From Chloroflexota bacterium (GTDB lineage: Bacteria; Chloroflexota; Anaerolineae; JAAYZQ01): a stretch of DNA of 64,000 bases. Location: NCBI GenBank assembly GCA_018606645.1, contig JAGVRI010000019.1:1-64000 (forward strand). The letters are read 5' to 3'. The position numbers and the translations under genes are program-made. The notes below the pieces were generated by a model. It saw nothing but the letters and a program-made list of their open reading frames with translations. It was not told where the DNA came from and made no database searches. Numbering within the stretch: position 1 is the stretch's first letter; the number at the start of each line of letters is the position of its first letter. Below are positions 59,388-64,000 of the stretch, piece by piece.

Positions 59388-61451
59388 ATGAGTCAATCCC
59401 TCATCCCTACGATCTGCCCCTATTGTGGGGTGGGGTGTGCCTTCTATATTGTGGTTGAGAACGGCCGGGCGGTGGGCCTGGAGTATATGACCGACCATCC
59501 GGTGAACCAGGGCTCCCTGTGTTCCAAAGGCAACGCTGCGCTGGAGATCCTCGACCATCCTGAGCGGTTAACCCACCCTCTGATCAAGGCGGCTGATCGG
59601 TTTCGGCCGGCAAGTTGGGAAGAGGCGCTGGACCTCATTGGCCAGCGCTTGTCGGCGATTCGGCACGCTGTCGGGCCTGACGCCCTGGGTTTTCTGGCCT
59701 CAGCCAAGTGCACCAATGAGGAAAACTATCTATTCCAGAAGCTGGCTCGCTGCCTGGGCTCCAATCATGTGGACCACTGCGCCCGCCTATGCCACGCGCC
59801 CACGGTGGTCGCGTTGGCCCATAGCCTGGGCAGCGCCGCCATGACCAACCCGATCCCAGACCTGGCCGAGAGCGATTGCATTCTGGTGATCGGGTCCAAT
59901 TGGGCCGAGAACCACAGCCCGCTGGCCCGCTGGGTATGGCGCGCCAAAGACCGGGGAGCGCGGGTCATCGTCGTCGATCCGCGGTTGACACCGACCGCCT
60001 GGCTGGCCGACCTCTACCTGCCCCTGAGGCCAGGGACCGACGTGGCCTTGCTGAATGGGTTGATGCACGTGGCGCTGACTGAAGGCCTGGTTGACCGAGA
60101 CTTTATCGCCCGCCGGACTACCGGCTTTGATGCCCTCGCCCGGCACCTGATGGCATATCCTCCGTCGCGGGTCAGCGAGATCACCGGCCTGCCCCCGGCC
60201 CAGATTGTCGCCACGGCGCGGGCCTATGCCTCTGCCTCGGCCGCTTCATTGGTCTATTGTATGGGCGTCACCCAGCACACGACCGGTTCGGAGAACGTCC
60301 TGGCCTGCGCCGACCTGGCTCTCCTCTGTGGACAGATCGGCCGTCGGGGCGCGGGGCTCATGCCCCTGCGCGGTCAGAACAACGTCCAGGGCGCCTGTGA
60401 TATGGGGGCGCTGGCCCAATTCTACCCCGGCTACCAGCCGGTGGATGCCCCCGAAGTGAGGGATTTCTTTGCCCATGCCTGGGGAGTGGCGGCGGATACC
60501 CTCTCCCTTTCCCCCGGCCTGACCGTGGTGGAGATGATCGAAGCAGCAGCCGCTGGACGGATACGCGCCCTGTATGTGATGGGAGAGAACCCCGTCCTGT
60601 CCGATCCCAATGCCGATCGGGTCCGCGAAGCGCTCAGCCGACTGGACCTGCTCGTCGTCCAGGACATTTTCTTGACCGAAACCGCCGAGATGGCCGATGT
60701 GGTGTTGCCGGCGGCTGCCTGGGCTGAAAAAGAGGGCAGTACCACCACCACGGAGCGCCGGGTACAGTGGAGCCACCAGGCAGTCGAACCGCCAGGACAG
60801 GCGCGTCCGGATACCTGGATCATTGGCCAGATTGCCCGACGGTTGGGGCTAACCTGGGGTGAGGTCGCTCCCCCATCGGTGTTGGCCGAGATCAACCGCA
60901 CGGTGCCGATCTACGGCGGACTGGTCCCCGAGCGGCTGATGGCGGCACGGGGCGGGCTCTTCTGGCCCTGTCCCACCCCTGAACACCCGGGCACTCCCAT
61001 TCTGCACATGGAACGCTTTGCCACGGCGGATGGTCGAGCCCGACTGATACCCGTAGACTTTCGGCCCCCCGCCGAGGAGCCGGAAGAGAGGTTCCCGCTG
61101 ACGCTGACCACCGGGCGCATCGCCATCCACTACAATGCCGGCTCGATGACTCGCCGCAGCCCATCGCTCGTGACACGAGCACCCACTCTGTGTGTGGAAC
61201 TGAATCCGGTGGATGCCGCCCAGTGGGGAGTGTCGGATGGTGAATGGGTGACGGTGAGCACCCCACGGGGACAGACCCAAGCCCGAGCGCGGATTACCGA
61301 CACGGTGGAGGCCGGGGTCGTCTTTATGCCGTTTCATTTCCCCGGCACCAACCGGTTGACGACCGATCTCCTTGACCCCCAGGCCAAAATTCCGGAGTAC
61401 AAAGTGGCTGCCTGCCAGATCGCAGTGGCGAGAAAAGAGGATGAACAATGA
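59388..61451 (+). CDS. fdhF: Formate dehydrogenase catalytic subunit, Cys type (FdhF-like)
   Basis: 687 aa Mo/W-bisPGD oxidoreductase interconverting formate and CO2. Fe4S4 site: CPYCGVGCAFYIV with LCSKGNA. The active-site residue is Cys135 in DHCARLCHAPTVVAL (codon TGC, so not selenocysteine), followed by His136. Further signatures: MTNPIPDLAESDCILVIGSN (split as MTNPIPDL and CILVIGSN), LRGQNNVQGACDMGAL, and VVLPAAAWAEKEGS. No twin-arginine signal, hence cytosolic. GGAGG stands six bases before ATG 59388. It is soluble FdhF/FdhF2-like in size. Confidence 0.92.
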   Translation: MSQSLIPTICPYCGVGCAFYIVVENGRAVGLEYMTDHPVNQGSLCSKGNAALEILDHPERLTHPLIKAADRFRPASWEEALDLIGQRLSAIRHAVGPDALGFLASAKCTNEENYLFQKLARCLGSNHVDHCARLCHAPTVVALAHSLGSAAMTNPIPDLAESDCILVIGSNWAENHSPLARWVWRAKDRGARVIVVDPRLTPTAWLADLYLPLRPGTDVALLNGLMHVALTEGLVDRDFIARRTTGFDALARHLMAYPPSRVSEITGLPPAQIVATARAYASASAASLVYCMGVTQHTTGSENVLACADLALLCGQIGRRGAGLMPLRGQNNVQGACDMGALAQFYPGYQPVDAPEVRDFFAHAWGVAADTLSLSPGLTVVEMIEAAAAGRIRALYVMGENPVLSDPNADRVREALSRLDLLVVQDIFLTETAEMADVVLPAAAWAEKEGSTTTTERRVQWSHQAVEPPGQARPDTWIIGQIARRLGLTWGEVAPPSVLAEINRTVPIYGGLVPERLMAARGGLFWPCPTPEHPGTPILHMERFATADGRARLIPVDFRPPAEEPEERFPLTLTTGRIAIHYNAGSMTRRSPSLVTRAPTLCVELNPVDAAQWGVSDGEWVTVSTPRGQTQARARITDTVEAGVVFMPFHFPGTNRLTTDLLDPQAKIPEYKVAACQIAVARKEDEQ

Positions 61452-61924
61452 CACGGCTGGTCTATGTTCAGATGGAGCGATGCCTGGATTGTCAGGCCTG
61501 CGAGATAGCATGTCAGCGGGAACATCAGGGTCTCCCCAACATCGTGGTCGTACCAGTCGAGGATCGCTTTGCCGTGGCGCTGATGTGTCGTCATTGTGAT
61601 TCAGCGCCCTGTGTGGCCGCCTGCTACGCTGGAGCATTGGCTGCCACGGACGGCATGGTAGCCTTCGACGCGGCGCGTTGCACAGGGTGTGGTCTGTGCC
61701 TGGTGGCCTGTCCGTTCGGGGTGATCCAGTGGACACCCGATGGGCGCTCGGTGCATAAATGCGACTTGTGTACGGACCGGCAGGCAACCGGCCGGGAACC
61801 GGTGTGCGTGCTCACCTGCCCGGCCGAGGCGTTAAGCTACGAAGAGTACACCGAGTTCACCCGCCGCGTCCAGCACCGGGCGGTGGCCAGTGTGCTGCGA
61901 GGTCAAGAGGTAAAGAGGAGGTGA
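61448..61924 (+). CDS. Four-cluster 4Fe-4S ferredoxin subunit (HydN/HycB-like)
   Basis: 158 aa with cysteine motifs CLDCQACEIAC, CRHCDSAPCVAAC, CTGCGLCLVAC and CDLCTDRQATGREPVCVLTC, the same four-cluster plan as the protein at 58810-59319. Its ATG overlaps the fdhF stop (ATGA, 61448-61451), so it is translated with the dehydrogenase and is its probable direct electron partner. Two such ferredoxins in one operon resemble the HycB2/HycB3 pair of hydrogen-dependent CO2 reductase. Confidence 0.93.
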   Translation: MTRLVYVQMERCLDCQACEIACQREHQGLPNIVVVPVEDRFAVALMCRHCDSAPCVAACYAGALAATDGMVAFDAARCTGCGLCLVACPFGVIQWTPDGRSVHKCDLCTDRQATGREPVCVLTCPAEALSYEEYTEFTRRVQHRAVASVLRGQEVKRR

Positions 61925-61929
61925 ACGGG

Positions 61930-62370
61930 ATGGTACAGAACGGACGTCCTGTGCGAGTCAATGCCGGCCAATGCATCGGTTGCCGGGCGTGCGCTTCGGT
62001 GTGTCCGGCCGGCCTGATTACGCTAAGCGATACCGATCACCAGCGCATCGTGTGGTTTGCTGCAACGTGTGCGGAGGATTGTGAGCGGTGCGCCATGGCC
62101 TGCCCGACCGGAGCCATCAGCCTGGGAGAACCGGCTCCCGGTGTGTCGGCCGAGGGTACTCGACTCGAATTCAGACTCCAGCCCTGTCGCGCTTGCGGCT
62201 GTCCGGTGGCCACGGTGGAGATGCTGGCTCGACTGCGGTCCGTGATCCCGACTGCAATCCAGCTCGACCGGGAGAACAACGCCTGGCTGGACCTTTGCCC
62301 TTCCTGTCGGCAGCAGATGGAAGCGCGGCGGATCGCCCAGGAAGGGCTTGTGTCCCGCCGGCCACGCTGA
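61930..62370 (+). CDS. 4Fe-4S ferredoxin-like protein with C-terminal zinc-ribbon-like cysteines
   Basis: 146 aa. Two cluster motifs, CIGCRACASVC and CAEDCERCAMAC (each followed by P), then a C-terminal section with CRACGCPVATVEML and LCPSCRQQMEARR that resembles a zinc ribbon. GAGGAG lies nine bases before ATG 61930; GTG 61921 is an alternative. Five bases separate it from the previous stop. It may be an additional electron carrier or assembly factor for the CODH/FDH complex; no close family is recognised. Confidence 0.85.
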   Translation: MVQNGRPVRVNAGQCIGCRACASVCPAGLITLSDTDHQRIVWFAATCAEDCERCAMACPTGAISLGEPAPGVSAEGTRLEFRLQPCRACGCPVATVEMLARLRSVIPTAIQLDRENNAWLDLCPSCRQQMEARRIAQEGLVSRRPR

Positions 62371-62427
62371 CCTGTGCCGTTCCGAATGCAAACCAGAACA
62401 TGATGCCGAGGTTCCAACGAATCAGAG

Positions 62428-63810
62428 ATGCGGAAACCACTGATCGCTCTGGTGGGTCGGCCCAATGTGGGCAAATCCACACTCTTTAACCGGATCATCG
62501 GTCGGCCACGGGCCATCGTCGAAGACCTGCCTGGAACCACCCGCGATCGGCTCTACGCCGATACGGAGTGGAATGGGGTGCATTTCAGCCTGGTGGACAC
62601 CGGCGGCCTGGAGGTCCTGGAGGCCCGCCGGCTGCAAGAACCCGGCGATCGGATCGCTCCTCTTTCGGTGACCTCTGCCCAGTACGTTCAGGAGATCCGA
62701 CAGCAAGCTGAACTGGCCATCGCCGAAGCCGATGTCATCGTTCTGGTCGTGGATGTGGTGGACGGCCTGACTTCAGCCGATGAAGATGTGGCCAACGTGC
62801 TGCGTCGCACCGACAAGCCGGTACTGGTCGCCGCCAACAAGGCCGATAACGAGGCGCGTGCTCAGGCGGCCGTCGAGTTCTATGGGCTGGGCCTGGGAGA
62901 AGTATTTCCGGTTTCCGCCTTGCACGGCACCGGCATTGGAGAATTGCTCGATCAGGCTGTGGCGGCCTTACCGTCGATCGGAGAGGAAGAGGAACCCGTA
63001 CCGGCGCTCAGGGTAGCGATTGTCGGCCGCCCGAACGTGGGCAAATCGTCTTTGCTGAACCGCCTGCTCGGCGAGGAACGGGCCATCGTCAGCCCCATTC
63101 CAGGCACCACTCGCGATGCCATCGACACCTATCTGACCTGGGAGGGTCAGCCCGTGCTGTTGATTGACACGGCCGGCATCCGCCGTCGGGGACGTATTGA
63201 GCCGGGGGTGGAGAAATACAGTGTGTTGCGGGCGATGAAGGCCATTGCCCGGGCCGACGTCGCGTTGCTGCTCCTGGATGCCCAGGAGCTGGTCACGGCC
63301 CAGGATGCCCATGTCGCCAGCTATATCCTGGAGCAGTACTGCAGCCTCATCCTGGTGGTGAACAAGTGGGACCTGATCGAAAAAGACTCGGACACGATGG
63401 AGGCGTACACGCAGCAGATCCGCGCCAGCTTGCAGTTCCTGGATTATGTGCCGGTGCTCTATATTTCGGCGCTGACCGGTCAGCGGGTCCACAAAATCCT
63501 GCCTCTGGCCTTTCAGGTCTACCAGGAGAGGATGCAGCGCATTCCCACCGGTGAACTCAACCGCCTGGTAGAGGAGGCGATGGCCCGCCATTCGCCTCCT
63601 CACAAGGCGGGTAAGCAACTCAGGCTCTATTATGCCACTCAGGCCGGCGTGAACCCACCGACCTTCGTGTTCTTTGTCAACGATCCGGAGCTGGTCCACT
63701 TTTCCTACGAACGGTACCTGGAAAACCAGATCCGGATGCGACACAGCTACCTGGGGACCCCCCTGAAGCTGATCTTTCGCCGGCGAACCAAAGAAGTGGA
63801 AAGGGTGTGA
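62428..63810 (+). CDS. der: Ribosome-assembly GTPase Der (EngA)
   Basis: 460 aa with the two tandem G domains unique to Der, required for 50S ribosome assembly. First domain: GRPNVGKSTLFNRI, VDTGGLEV, NKADN. Second: GRPNVGKSSLLNRL, IDTAGIRRRG, NKWDLI. The C-terminal KH-like domain ends with SYLGTPLKLIFRRRTKE, as in the family. The first G domain carries an insertion (EARRLQEPGDRIAPL) typical of Chloroflexota-like sequences only by impression. It starts 57 nt after the Fe-S gene and may have its own promoter. Confidence 0.96.
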   Translation: MRKPLIALVGRPNVGKSTLFNRIIGRPRAIVEDLPGTTRDRLYADTEWNGVHFSLVDTGGLEVLEARRLQEPGDRIAPLSVTSAQYVQEIRQQAELAIAEADVIVLVVDVVDGLTSADEDVANVLRRTDKPVLVAANKADNEARAQAAVEFYGLGLGEVFPVSALHGTGIGELLDQAVAALPSIGEEEEPVPALRVAIVGRPNVGKSSLLNRLLGEERAIVSPIPGTTRDAIDTYLTWEGQPVLLIDTAGIRRRGRIEPGVEKYSVLRAMKAIARADVALLLLDAQELVTAQDAHVASYILEQYCSLILVVNKWDLIEKDSDTMEAYTQQIRASLQFLDYVPVLYISALTGQRVHKILPLAFQVYQERMQRIPTGELNRLVEEAMARHSPPHKAGKQLRLYYATQAGVNPPTFVFFVNDPELVHFSYERYLENQIRMRHSYLGTPLKLIFRRRTKEVERV

Positions 63811-63813
63811 GAC

Positions 63814-64000
63814 ATGGGACAATTCCGTCGGACCTGGATCTACCTGCTGCTGTGCGGCATTCTAGTCGCCTGTGTTCCTTCCCGGTCCGGGCCAGACATC
63901 AAGGCTACCCAACGAGCCGCCCGAAGCCAGGCCACCCTGATGGCTGGAGCCCTGCCCACCGTGACCTGGACGCCAACTCCTGTACAGACAGCGACGCCAA
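63814..64000 (+). CDS. Lipoprotein, N-terminal part (cut by window end)
   Basis: First 62 codons of an open gene. The signal sequence FRRTWIYLLLCGILVAC has a lipobox with Cys at residue 20, followed by PSRSGPD and later a Thr/Pro-rich stretch (VTWTPTPVQTATP) common in exported Chloroflexota-type lipoproteins. It starts 3 nt after the der stop. The function is not visible in this window. Confidence 0.75.
   Translation, partial: MGQFRRTWIYLLLCGILVACVPSRSGPDIKATQRAARSQATLMAGALPTVTWTPTPVQTATP

Noticed and set aside
59784..59800. Possible selenocysteine in formate dehydrogenase
   Set aside because: The active-site codon is TGC (Cys), so no UGA recoding or SECIS is needed.
1..64000. tRNA, rRNA, riboswitch or CRISPR array
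   Set aside because: No cloverleaf, rRNA-like block or regularly spaced repeats were seen when reading both strands; a covariance-model search was not possible.

Overview
The window is about 60% GC, densely coded and most likely from a Chloroflexota (Anaerolineae-type) bacterium. This rests on inference from content: lipoprotein solute-binding proteins with Val/Lys/Thr/Pro-rich linkers after the lipobox, many M24 metallopeptidases beside dipeptide-type ABC transporters, a dephospho-CoA kinase fused to a GNAT domain, and a CO dehydrogenase / formate dehydrogenase cluster. No rRNA, tRNA, CRISPR array or transposase was recognised.

Region 1 (1-13.4 kb) is housekeeping and assorted metabolism: Hsp20, an ABC-F ATPase with CoaE-GNAT, a reverse-strand flavin reductase / MutS2 / unknown-gene operon, threonine synthase, a ChbG-like deacetylase, a MoaD/ThiS-like protein, a zinc-ribbon protein, a methyltransferase and an FMN-dependent alpha-hydroxy-acid oxidase family protein. 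Several near-consensus sigma-70 promoters are visible; the best is TTGACA-17-TATAAT at 12345-12373.

Region 2 (13.4-38.2 kb) consists of two long convergent operons for peptide uptake and breakdown. The plus-strand operon holds an M32 carboxypeptidase, three M24 enzymes, a binding protein with two permeases, a flavin reductase, an MFS carrier, a TIGR04076-like protein and two aldo/keto reductases. The minus-strand operon holds a binding protein, two permease pairs, three M24 enzymes and an S33 proline-iminopeptidase-like hydrolase. No transporter ATPase is present, so it must be encoded elsewhere. Both operons carry a strong hairpin between the binding-protein gene and the first permease gene. 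Region 3 (38.3-42.4 kb) is a gamma-delta-alpha-beta 2-oxoacid:ferredoxin oxidoreductase operon whose delta position is taken by a GltD-like/ferredoxin fusion; its consensus promoter overlaps a 12-bp inverted repeat.

Region 4 (42.5-56.6 kb) is the most unusual part, a probable anti-phage island on the minus strand. In transcription order it has a truncated SNF2 helicase, a 747-aa regulator-like protein (alpha-CTD-like repeats, sigma-70 region 4, HARE-HTH-like domains), a GNAT, a DpdA-type DNA transglycosylase, an unknown protein, a small BrxF-like P-loop protein, a large BrxC/PglY-like ATPase, a PglZ-domain protein, a HerA-like ATPase, and a 5'-truncated DUF1998 protein ending in a VSR-like nuclease domain. 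The core looks like a BREX-type assembly in which deazaguanine base exchange (DpdA) takes the place of the usual methyltransferase. Sharp GC steps at both edges coincide with the truncation points of the two flanking genes, suggesting that a foreign cassette landed in, and replaced the middle of, an older defence locus.

Region 5 (56.8-64 kb) has a CooS CO dehydrogenase, a four-cluster ferredoxin, a Cys-type formate dehydrogenase and two further Fe-S proteins in one operon, an arrangement that could couple CO oxidation to CO2 reduction to formate. It is followed by the GTPase Der and the start of a lipoprotein gene cut by the window end.
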